NCBI GenBank assembly: GCA_904501955.1
Contig: CAJGCY010000092.1
Coordinates: forward strand, 1-10,289
Direction: 5' to 3'
DNA from: an uncultured Akkermansia sp.
Lineage (GTDB): Bacteria; Verrucomicrobiota; Verrucomicrobiia; Verrucomicrobiales; Akkermansiaceae
Length of the DNA stretch: 10,289 nucleotides
Within the stretch, counting starts at the first letter, position 1. Every line of letters begins with the position of its first letter. The notes under the pieces are model-generated. The model was not told where the DNA came from and did no database searches. It was given only the letters and a program-made list of their open reading frames with translations. The translations under genes were made by a program, and so were the position numbers. This document shows, one piece after another, positions 1-4,831 of this stretch.

Positions 1-180
1 AGCCCCCGAGGGCTCGGAGGGGGATTGGATAAACCGCGAAGCGAGTTTGCCCCGCAGGGGCGAGGCGGCAATGGGGTGCCGACGAGTCAAAGCCCCCGAG
101 GGCTCGGAGGGGGATTGGACAAACCGCGAAGCGCGTTTGCCCCGCAGGGGCGAGGCGGCAATGGGGTGCCGACGAGTCAA
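1..180 (+). repeat. Two tandem 90-bp hairpin-rich repeat units
   Basis: Bases 1-90 and 91-180 are the same 90-bp unit, differing at only two positions (30/120 and 44/134). Each unit contains three short hairpins: an imperfect CCCC-GAG/CTC-GG-A-GGGG stem, AAACCGC-gaa-GCG(n)GTTT, and GCCCC-GCA-GGGGC. The two differences fall in unpaired positions, one of them exactly at the bulged base of the second hairpin. Because 90 is a multiple of three, the array keeps frame 1 open and runs without a stop into the RHS-like coding sequence. In that frame it reads as a Gly/Pro/Arg-rich 30-residue unit. The array may extend left of the window. The repeat is certain; its meaning is inference. Confidence 0.95.
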
Positions 181-402
181 CCCATCGCCACCCGTCCCTT
201 GGCCATCCAAAAAGACGGCACCTGGTACACGTATGGTCTCGACCTCACCAAGAACGTGTGCGAAGTCTTCGGCTCTACCGGCTACATCGCCACTACCTAC
301 ACCCCCTATGGCTCTGTAACCACCACCGGCTCCGTTACCCAGCCTGTACAATGGGGTAGTGAAATCAAAACAAAGGCAACACTAAGGCGTTCCTTCAAAT
401 AA
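1..402 (+). pseudogene. RHS repeat-associated core fragment, 3' remnant
   Basis: Frame 1 is open from the window edge to the stop at 400-402. Residues encoded from about 181 to 363 match the RHS/YD-repeat core style: RPLAIQKDGTWYTYG, then DLTKNVCEVFG, GYIATTYTPYG and VTQPVQW. In intact RHS proteins this is followed by a segment of the type E(Y)..ELGLVYYNYRHYNP..GRW and then a variable toxin tip. Here the homology stops after QWGSE and 12 unrelated residues (IKTKATLRRSFK) lead to the stop, so the conserved core end is missing. Upstream, the 90-bp repeat replaces the expected YD repeats. I read this as a truncated or decayed RHS gene, or an orphan cassette left by recombination. The remaining part of the gene may lie left of the window. 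RHS identity is from motif recognition; the pseudogene status is inferred. Confidence 0.75.
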
Positions 403-479
403 AAGCAGAATGATTTATTTATCAAATTAGGATGAAATGGACAGTATAAGATAAGAGAAAAAATAAATTCATAGATTGT

Positions 480-851
480 CTAATCAATATCTTCCGGAGC
501 CCAAGGAATAAATGGAGATGTATTCTCCTCTGTAATAATGAAATCGTGCACCTCAACTTCTTTTACTATTCCGTATTCGCAAACAACAACAACAGTTTTA
601 TCAGAATAATAGTAAAACAAAACTCTATATCGGCAACTACCCGGGCGGATATCAAATTTAGGTTTGCCATATTTTGATATGATATCAACGTCCTTTAGAA
701 AAGGGGCGAATATATGTCTTCTGTTTTCCAAAAAATCTTCGCGAATGCTTTCTGGTGTTGAGGGCGAATCTACATTTATGTTTTTCGCGGATGCGCCGCA
801 AGAAACACAAATCGAGCTTAAGAAACAATACAGAAGGAGGGAATATCTCAT
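480..851 (-). CDS. Small exported or lipoprotein-like protein, unknown function
   Basis: 123 aa. The N-terminus is a hydrophobic signal-like segment (MRYSLLLYCFLSSICVSC) with cysteines at 15 and 18. Neither fits the lipobox perfectly (-3 is Cys for C18), so lipoprotein export is likely but not certain. The mature part contains ISKYGKPKFDIRPGSCRYRV, a run of aromatic and charged residues, then VVVVCEYGIVKEVEV. That order (YGxP, a G/Y strand, then a DGxV-like turn) loosely recalls the small BamE/SmpA-type outer membrane lipoprotein fold; this is a weak resemblance only. There is no Shine-Dalgarno sequence before the ATG, but a strong promoter lies 44 bp upstream, which supports expression. The gene is AT-rich compared with the ribosomal genes downstream. 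The next gene on this strand (1113-1946) also has a signal sequence. No terminator is visible before the RHS remnant. Confidence 0.75.
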   Translation of the reverse strand: MRYSLLLYCFLSSICVSCGASAKNINVDSPSTPESIREDFLENRRHIFAPFLKDVDIISKYGKPKFDIRPGSCRYRVLFYYYSDKTVVVVCEYGIVKEVEVHDFIITEENTSPFIPWAPEDID

Positions 852-894
852 AAGGGAACTTCTAATTAGTGGTTAATCTTGTTTGTTCGAGGGC

Positions 895-923
895 AGTATA
901 GCAATATTTTGAGCGCAATGCAA
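895..923 (-). promoter_or_regulatory. Sigma-70-type promoter for the 480-851 gene, with A-rich UP-like tract
   Basis: Read on the minus strand: TTGCAT (918-923), a 17-bp spacer, then TATACT (895-900) with a TGC just before it (extended -10). Immediately upstream of the -35 (924-945) the strand is almost pure A/T with A-runs, like an UP element. The predicted transcript starts near 888, giving a leader of roughly 37 nt. The match is seen directly; activity is inferred. Confidence 0.7.
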
Positions 924-974
924 CGTTTTTTATTTTTTTCTTTTTGAGAATGAGAGAATTAAGTCTGATTTGAA

Positions 975-1007
975 CGCTAAATCGGAATTTGGCTCGCTAG
1001 CGCTCGC
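975..1007 (+). repeat. Degenerate copy of the end of the 4036-4531 element
   Basis: TAAATCGGAA at 978-987 matches the outer ends of the large inverted-repeat element (4040-4049 direct; 4518-4527 as reverse complement). It is followed by GCTCGCTAGCGCTCGC at 992-1007, which resembles the GCGAGCGTTAGCGCC motif lying just inside the right end of that element. It sits in the 261-bp gap between the two minus-strand genes. The rest of that gap holds the 895-923 promoter and nothing else I recognise. Confidence 0.5.
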
Positions 1008-1112
1008 AACCTCTTCTTCAAGCAGAGATTCAGTGTACCAAACGATGAATTCTTATTATGCCCACGCGTTATTCCGCTCCGGCACATTGAGTGTAACTTA
1101 CTAAACAAGGAA

Positions 1113-1946
1113 CTAGTCCAATAAGTTGTGCTCTATAGCATACGAATAAAACACACGCAATATTTCCCAAGCTATTCCATTTGAATTCAATCTATTATGA
1201 ATTACATACTGAACGATACAGTTGATATCTTCAGAAGAAAGACCGTATTTTTTAATTGGGAAAAACCAAACAACGTTATCTCTGATTGCTAAAATGTTTT
1301 CATCTTGAGTGAGGAGCTCGTACAATGTCGAATATTTGGCTGATATGCACACATGATGTATTATGTTTGACGTATATACATTAGGGATGAGGTATGCAGA
1401 ATATACACTTTCATCCTTCTTTATTAAAGAATATACACTTTCATCATTCGATGTTTCCTTCTTTATTAATATGGCATCATTTGCATCAATTTTTCCAGTT
1501 CTTTCGTTTACGGTAATATAAGTTTGTTCGACTGCCGGAATGCTTGCTTCCAATAGATGACAAAACATTAAATAATCCGCTCTATCAATACGAAAGCATT
1601 TTTCATCGTGATGTATCATATAGTTTCCGTTTTCATCAGATACAAGTCTATATATCGTCAATGAGTTTTCTTTATTTTTCAATTTTATAGTAAGCAAAGG
1701 GTGTAATTGAGTTAATGCATCGAAGCTTTTCCCGCTTTCTAAGCGGTTAAAATAAATAGCTATTTGCCATACTAAAGGTTCGTATTGGATTGTGGATTCT
1801 TTAGTTTCAGAAGAAACTACAACTTCGGTAGTATTGCTATAGTGTGTAGTTGCTGCCCCTTTTGCAACAAAAGCGAAGGAATAAGCACAAGACATCACTA
1901 TACACAGCAATAAGAAAGACGAAAGAGTAGATTTAAGGCACTGCAT
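1113..1946 (-). CDS. Exported protein of unknown function
   Basis: 277 aa, start ATG at 1946. The first 30 residues form a signal sequence (MQCLKSTLSSFLLLCIVMSC); VMSC at 17-20 is a possible lipobox, while signal peptidase I cleavage after a later Ala (near FAFVAKGA) is an alternative. I recognise no family. The mature part is a mixed hydrophilic sequence with many Tyr, Ile and Asn, no catalytic motif that I can name and no second membrane segment. Around residues 160-185 the sequence NDESVYSLIKK is followed by KDESVYSAY, an internal duplication made by DNA repeats at 1399-1469. The base composition is AT-rich (many AAT, AAA, ATA codons), unlike tsaE, pnp or nth, which suggests recent acquisition or a fast-evolving accessory gene. 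Upstream, AATTATACC lies only a few bases before the ATG and no convincing -35 accompanies it. Confidence 0.75.
   Translation of the reverse strand: MQCLKSTLSSFLLLCIVMSCAYSFAFVAKGAATTHYSNTTEVVVSSETKESTIQYEPLVWQIAIYFNRLESGKSFDALTQLHPLLTIKLKNKENSLTIYRLVSDENGNYMIHHDEKCFRIDRADYLMFCHLLEASIPAVEQTYITVNERTGKIDANDAILIKKETSNDESVYSLIKKDESVYSAYLIPNVYTSNIIHHVCISAKYSTLYELLTQDENILAIRDNVVWFFPIKKYGLSSEDINCIVQYVIHNRLNSNGIAWEILRVFYSYAIEHNLLD
1399..1469 (-). repeat. Interleaved short direct repeats inside the 1113-1946 gene
   Basis: A 17-bp sequence (GAATATACACTTTCATC) occurs at 1399-1415 and again at 1429-1445. A 14-bp sequence (TCCTTCTTTATTAA) occurs at 1414-1427 and 1456-1469. Together they are a tandem duplication of about 30 bp with 12 extra bases in one copy. 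In the protein this gives two DESVYS blocks, each next to a lysine pair. The reading frame is preserved (30 bp and 42 bp spacings are both multiples of three). Confidence 0.85.
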
Positions 1947-2072
1947 GCGTGGGTATAATTAAATTTCAGTAAGAAGAAAGGACGTCATAAAGTTATTTTG
2001 TGATTGCACAACTCTTTTATTTGCAGTACAACAAATAAACTAAAACACGTACGTGCAAGAACAAAACAAGCT

Positions 2073-2285
2073 ATGCAACCACACGCCCAGTTTGCCAGAA
2101 TTTTAGAGATTTTCAAGTCTTTTTCTCAAGATTTGTTCAATTCTCGTGGAAATCTGCCTCATAGCGGGCGCGCTCCGCTATGTTCGGATGTTGAGCTCAT
2201 TACCATTTCTCTCTTCCAAGAGCACTGTTCTATAGATAGCGAAAGGCGGTCCCTCCACCTTAATGAAAGCAGGATTAGTAAATAA
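2073..2285 (+). pseudogene. IS982-like transposase N-terminal remnant
   Basis: From ATG 2073 the frame reads MQPHAQFARILEIFKSFSQD and then, after a short stretch, SDVELITISLFQEHCSIDSE. This pattern (ILEIF near the start, then S-D-x-E-x-I-T-I-S-L and a xxSIDSE segment) resembles the N-terminal domain of IS982-family DDE transposases. Homology stops after IDSE, the frame terminates at 2285, and no DDE catalytic region follows, because the next gene begins at 2301. An ATG at 2004 in the same frame adds 23 unrelated residues and is unlikely to be the native start. No terminal inverted repeats or target duplication were found around it. Family assignment is from memory of the motif and is moderate; that it is a fragment is clear from its length. 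Confidence 0.55.
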
Positions 2286-2300
2286 ATATTTTCAACGAAC

Positions 2301-2759
2301 ATGAAAATACTATGGTTTACAATATTCGGAATACCTCCGGTAGGGATCTTCGTCTTCCTCCCGACCGTGGCACTCGTATGGGAGCAAGCCATGGACAAGC
2401 AAGAAGAGCGTGAGAAAGCCGTCAGACTTTTCCATGTAAACGACGGAGACATCAGCGATGTATCATTCAAAGTAATGCAGGTCGGCCTTGACCGAGAAAC
2501 ATATGCGATTGAGCTACCTTCGCAGGATGCCGACTATTATATGGAAGGAGCGTTCAGGACGACTCAGCATTATGTTTTTGATGATAACAGTCAAGCTGTA
2601 GAAATTCAGGCTGCAGAACGCTACACGAGAAGCCGGATTTCAGATTGGAGAACAAGCAGCGACTTCAAAGCGCAAATCGTGAGGGAAAAATACCGACACC
2701 TCAAGGGTGAGGTGTTCTTTTCACCCTCTACCCAATGGGTTTATTTCAGATTTGAATAG
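2301..2759 (+). CDS. Single-pass membrane protein of unknown function
   Basis: 152 aa. Residues 4-28 (ILWFTIFGIPPVGIFVFLPT and following) form one hydrophobic segment, most likely an uncleaved membrane anchor. The rest is a soluble, charged domain with regular beta-like alternation (VSFKVMQVGLDRETYAIELP, YVFDDNSQAVEIQAAERYTR) ending in TQWVYFRFE. I know no family for it. It starts 15 bp after the transposase remnant stops, so insertion-element decay may have shaped its upstream region. No clear promoter was found. It is convergent with tsaE, leaving 23 bp between the stops. In that gap a GC-rich hairpin (2764-2768 with 2774-2778) has no T-tract on either side and is not a convincing terminator. 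Confidence 0.7.
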   Translation: MKILWFTIFGIPPVGIFVFLPTVALVWEQAMDKQEEREKAVRLFHVNDGDISDVSFKVMQVGLDRETYAIELPSQDADYYMEGAFRTTQHYVFDDNSQAVEIQAAERYTRSRISDWRTSSDFKAQIVREKYRHLKGEVFFSPSTQWVYFRFE

Positions 2760-2782
2760 CCCCCGCCCTTTGCGGGCGCGAT

Positions 2783-3220
2783 TTACCCGGCAAGGGTCAC
2801 GGAGCGGGTGGAGGCATCCACATGGCGGAGGACAAGCCAGAGGGTATCCGGCGGCATAAGGGCACCGTCGAAGCGGTCCGCCCACTCCACAAGAAGCACG
2901 CTGCCGGAGGCAAGGTACTCATCCCAGCCCATGCCGAGCGCCTCATCCGGGGACTTCATGCGGTAAAAATCGAAGTGAGCCGCGGGCACGCGCCCGTCCG
3001 TATGCTCATGCACGAGGGAGAAGGTAGGGCTGGCGGCAGGGTTGCCGGCACCCAGAGCCTCCAGCACGCCACGGGTGAGGTGGGTCTTACCTGCACCGAG
3101 GTCACCGACAAGCCCGAGCACCTCGCCACCGCGCAAAGCAGCACCGATTTCGCGCCCCAAAGCGACCATTTCCGCCTCAGAACGAACCAAAACAGGGGAA
3201 TTTTTGAAAATTTTATGCAT
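2783..3220 (-). CDS. tsaE: TsaE, ATPase of the t6A37 tRNA modification complex
   Basis: 145 aa, the normal family size. TsaE (YjeE) is the ATPase that works with TsaB and TsaD to put threonylcarbamoyl on A37 of ANN-decoding tRNAs in the cytoplasm. Visible motifs: the Walker A P-loop GDLGAGKT at residues 39-46, the family's SPTFSLVHEH (64-73), HFDFYR (82-87) in the Walker-B-like position, and VEWADR (111-116), matching the conserved (I/V)EW segment. I chose the ATG at 3220 because a more upstream ATG (3301) would add 27 residues of low-complexity sequence and would overlap the rplU promoter. The gene is divergent from rplU and convergent with the 2301-2759 gene. The first codons are very A/T-rich because they lie in the phased A/T-tract stretch. 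No partner tsaB or tsaD is in the window. Confidence 0.93.
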   Translation of the reverse strand: MHKIFKNSPVLVRSEAEMVALGREIGAALRGGEVLGLVGDLGAGKTHLTRGVLEALGAGNPAASPTFSLVHEHTDGRVPAAHFDFYRMKSPDEALGMGWDEYLASGSVLLVEWADRFDGALMPPDTLWLVLRHVDASTRSVTLAG

Positions 3221-3253
3221 AATTTTGCAAATTTTGTAAAAATTTTTAATTTT
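3199..3253. promoter_or_regulatory. Phased A/T tracts between tsaE and rplU (possible curved DNA)
   Basis: A series of AATTTT-type tracts is centred near 3201, 3210, 3222, 3231, 3242 and 3249, so most are 9-12 bp apart, close to one helical turn. The stretch ends just upstream of the rplU -35 element. It overlaps the first codons and the upstream region of tsaE. Such phased tracts are typical of intrinsically bent DNA and of UP-like activation; the role here is inferred. Confidence 0.5.
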
Positions 3254-3257
3254 AGGC

Positions 3258-3285
3258 TTGCCAAAAGGCTGCGCATGTATATAAT
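3258..3285 (+). promoter_or_regulatory. Sigma-70-type promoter of rplU-rpmA
   Basis: TTGCCA (3258-3263), 16-bp spacer, TATAAT (3280-3285), a perfect -10 and a 5/6 -35. The predicted start is near 3292, giving a leader of about 39 nt before the rplU ATG. A short hairpin in that leader is CCCGC (3293-3297), loop ACAA, GCGGG (3302-3306). It would sit at the very 5' end of the mRNA and could affect stability or autoregulation by L21; that is only a suggestion. Confidence 0.75.
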
Positions 3286-3330
3286 GTGCCAGCCCGCACA
3301 AGCGGGTGCAATCATAAAATTCAAAAAATT

Positions 3331-3651
3331 ATGGCATACGCAGTTTTCACATCCGGCAGCAAGCAGTACCGAGTAACGGTAGGTGACGTGCTCACCGTTG
3401 ACCGTATCTCCGGTCTGGTGAACGACGGCGAGACCACGTTCGACCAGGTTCTCCTGGTTGAGGATGGCGACGCAACGAAGGTAGGCACCCCCACGATTGC
3501 CGGCGCAACGGTAACGGCTAAGGTTCTTGACGCTGAGGCACGTGGTGCCAAGGGCGTGGCATTCAAGTTCAAGCGCCGCAAGGGTTTCCACAAGAAGAAG
3601 GGCTTCCGCGCCGCTCTCACGAAGGTAGAGATCACCGCTATCAACGCCTGA
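3331..3651 (+). CDS. rplU: 50S ribosomal protein L21
   Basis: 106 aa, typical length. L21 binds 23S rRNA in the large subunit. Conserved features seen: MAYAVFTSGSKQYRV at the start (the family's Y-A-x-x-x-x-G-x-K-Q-Y-x-V), GDVLTVDRI, VLLVEDGDATKVGTPTIAG, then the basic FKFKRRKGFHKKKGFR segment that contacts RNA, and TKVEITAI near the end. The ATG at 3331 is chosen over an in-frame ATG at 3286, which lies inside the predicted promoter and start region. It is first in an operon with rpmA (35-bp gap), the usual bacterial order. No clear Shine-Dalgarno sequence precedes it; the leader is A-rich. Confidence 0.97.
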   Translation: MAYAVFTSGSKQYRVTVGDVLTVDRISGLVNDGETTFDQVLLVEDGDATKVGTPTIAGATVTAKVLDAEARGAKGVAFKFKRRKGFHKKKGFRAALTKVEITAINA

Positions 3652-3686
3652 TTATTAACCCCTAACTCAATAGATTTTAACTAGTC

Positions 3687-3935
3687 ATGGCACATAAAAA
3701 AGGTCAAGGTTCCGTTCGTAACGGTCGCGATTCCCGCAGCAAGCGCCTCGGCGTGAAGAAGTTCGGTGGTCAGACGGTTATCGCCGGTAACATCATCGTT
3801 CGTCAGCGTGGCACCAAGTTCCACCCCGGTAAGGGCGTAGGCATGGGCCGCGACTACACCATCTTCTCCCTGGTTGATGGCCGCGTATTCTTCGACCGCG
3901 AGGGTCGTCGCGTGAACGTTGCTCCCGAGGCTTAA
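3687..3935 (+). CDS. rpmA: 50S ribosomal protein L27
   Basis: 82 aa, the usual size. L27 reaches the peptidyl transferase centre with its N-terminal tail. The sequence starts MAHKKGQGSVRNGRDS and continues with SKRLGVKKFGGQ, VIAGNIIVRQRGTKFHPG and GRDYTIFSLVDGRVFF, all family hallmarks. The tail begins directly with MAHKKG, so there is no N-terminal cleavage extension of the kind known from Firmicutes. It is cotranscribed with rplU and closed by a strong terminator 25 bp after the stop. The obgE gene that often follows rpmA in other bacteria is not here. Confidence 0.97.
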   Translation: MAHKKGQGSVRNGRDSRSKRLGVKKFGGQTVIAGNIIVRQRGTKFHPGKGVGMGRDYTIFSLVDGRVFFDREGRRVNVAPEA

Positions 3936-3960
3936 GTCTCCAACATACGCTTTTCCGTAA

Positions 3961-3995
3961 ACCTCCGTTTGTCCACGTGACAAACGGAGGTTTTT
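3961..3995 (+). terminator. Rho-independent terminator of rplU-rpmA
   Basis: A perfect 13-bp stem, ACCTCCGTTTGTC (3961-3973) with GACAAACGGAGGT (3979-3991), has a 5-nt loop (CACGT) and runs into TTTTT (3991-3995). The preceding AA can pair with the following TT. Confidence 0.93.
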
Positions 3996-4090
3996 CCATA
4001 CGCCCTGTTCAAGTTTTCAGTTGATGGCAGACAGCGCGATAAATCGGAAGTTGAAGAACAGATTGCGAGCAGTAGGCGAAGCCGAATTCA

Positions 4091-4153
4091 GAGCCCCGAA
4101 GGGGCGCCATAAAATAGCCCGGCGGTGGAGCGGCGAAGCCGCGGAACCCCGGG
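4091..4153 (+). repeat. Left arm of the inverted-repeat element
   Basis: 63 bp beginning GAGCCCCGAAGGGGCGCC and ending CGGAACCCCGGG, with the core ATAAAATAGCCCGGCGGTGG. It contains two hairpins: GCCCC-GAA-GGGGC (4093-4105) and GCGGC-GAA-GCCGC (4130-4142). The same order occurs as reverse complement at 4365-4428. Confidence 0.9.
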
Positions 4154-4322
4154 TAGCGTAAAAAAAGAAAATTGAGCCCGGAGCGACGGAGCGAAGCGAC
4201 GCAGCGTAGGCCGACATATAATGGCGAGGATCGTAGCGAAGCGGAGCTCCGAGCCGTTGTGGGCGCGTGTCATATCATATTCGCGGCATTTTGAAACAAT
4301 GCCGTATTCCGAGCCACGCTTT

Positions 4323-4345
4323 ATGCCACCCCTCCGGGGTTCGCA
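4323..4345 (-). repeat. Third, partial copy of the hairpin unit
   Basis: On the minus strand this reads GAACCCCGGAGGGGTGGCAT, close to GAGCCCCGGAGGGGCGGTAT of the right arm. The stem is ACCCC-GGA-GGGGT (4328-4340). Compared with the other copies a G-C pair has become A-T, so pairing is maintained. It has the same orientation as the right arm and lies just inside it. Confidence 0.6.
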
Positions 4346-4364
4346 TTTATTTTTTGGGGCGGTT

Positions 4365-4428
4365 CCCGGGGTTCCGCCCCTTGCGGGGCTCCACCGCCGG
4401 GCTATTTTATACCGCCCCTCCGGGGCTC
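4365..4428 (-). repeat. Right arm of the inverted-repeat element
   Basis: 64 bp; as reverse complement it matches the left arm almost exactly, including ATAAAATAGCCCGGCGGTGG. Its hairpins are GCCCC-TCC-GGGGC (4414-4426) and GCCCC-TTGC-GGGGC (4376-4389). The latter replaces GCGGC-GAA-GCCGC of the left arm: both sides of the stem have changed but pairing is kept. Confidence 0.9.
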
Positions 4429-4680
4429 AAATTTAGGCTCCCGTCTTCGCTGCTGCGCAGCTACGCCGTGGCAGGCGCTAACGCTCGCAAAAATTCCCCC
4501 ATCATCACCCCTTCAACTTCCGATTTAACGCTCCGTGAAAATAGGGGCATCAAGCATAAACGTTGACAGGGACTTTCATTCCCCGCAAGGTGAGCAGGGT
4601 GTTTTTCTGTCATTAAGGAACAAAATTTTCTCTATTGAGGATTATATGCTTGCGTTGGGGTGGCGGAGCGTGTAGAATGA

Positions 4681-4809
4681 ACGCGAAGCGTGTGGCCTGA
4701 TAACAGGCTGCGCGTCACCATTGGGACAGGGTAGCTTAAGAACCCTGCCCCACTGCCGAGGGAGATGCAGGGCCGGTTCCGCTCTTCTGAGGTGAAGCAA
4801 GGAACCGGC
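4681..4809 (+). promoter_or_regulatory. Structured leader upstream of pnp (three consecutive stem-loops)
   Basis: Three hairpins lie in a row. (1) GCCTG-ATAA-CAGGC (4695-4708), possibly closed further out by ACGCG (4681-4685) with CGCGT (4711-4715). (2) GGG-a-CAGGGT (4723-4732) with ACCCTG-CCC (4742-4750) and a 9-nt loop. (3) GCCGGTTCC (4772-4780) with GGAACCGGC (4801-4809), 9 perfect pairs, with extra pairing inside (GC and TTC with GAA-GC). None is followed by a T-tract, so they are not terminators. The last ends 22 bp before the pnp ATG. E. coli pnp is autoregulated through an RNase III-cut stem-loop in its leader, and this arrangement could serve the same purpose; that is analogy. A possible -10, TAGAAT (4673-4678), with a poor -35 (TTGCGT, 17-bp spacer) would start the RNA right at this block. 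The rest of 4532-4680 shows nothing convincing. Confidence 0.55.
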
Positions 4810-4831
4810 ACAGAAGAAAGAAAAAAGACAA

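Larger units (their letters stand above)
4036..4531. mobile_element. Roughly 500-bp imperfect inverted-repeat (fold-back/MITE-like) element
   Basis: This fills most of the 896-bp gap between rpmA and pnp. The outer ends are inverted copies: TAAATCGGAAGTTGAAG at 4040-4056 and its complement at 4511-4527, with 20 of 21 bases matching over the full termini (4036-4056 and 4511-4531). Further in are inverted GCGAGC motifs (left 4065-4070) and two long arms with near-identical sequence (4091-4153 and 4365-4428). The centre holds GCGAAGCG-type short repeats and a hairpin, CGGCATT/AATGCCG (4284-4290 with 4298-4304). No transposase is present and I could not find a convincing target duplication. Short open frames here read as Arg/Pro/Gly-rich peptides and I treat them as spurious. 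A partial copy of its end occurs at 975-1007. It may be a non-autonomous mobile element or a large REP-like structure. Confidence 0.6.

Noticed and set aside
1..180. CRISPR array
   Set aside because: There are only two copies, they abut each other with no spacers, and the unit is 90 bp.
47..319. Second open frame (frame 2) through the 90-bp repeats
   Set aside because: It loses the RHS homology that frame 1 has and is open only because the repeat is GC-rich and free of stops.
2764..2778. GC hairpin between the convergent 2301-2759 gene and tsaE as a bidirectional terminator
   Set aside because: The stem is only 5 bp and no T-tract follows it in either direction.
3221..3301. Upstream in-frame ATG as the start of tsaE
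   Set aside because: The extra 27 residues are not seen in TsaE proteins and would overlap the rplU promoter; the 145-aa form has the family length.
3286..3330. Upstream in-frame ATG as the start of rplU
   Set aside because: It lies within or directly after the -10 element, before the predicted transcript start, and the extra 15 residues are not part of L21.
4017..4566. Short open frames inside the inverted-repeat element, with Arg/Pro/Gly-rich peptides
   Set aside because: They arise from GC-rich hairpin repeats on both strands; peptides of this kind are typical spurious translations of repeats, and no start signals support them.
4563..4591. TTGACA at 4563-4568 as the pnp promoter
   Set aside because: No acceptable -10 hexamer occurs 15-19 bp downstream.
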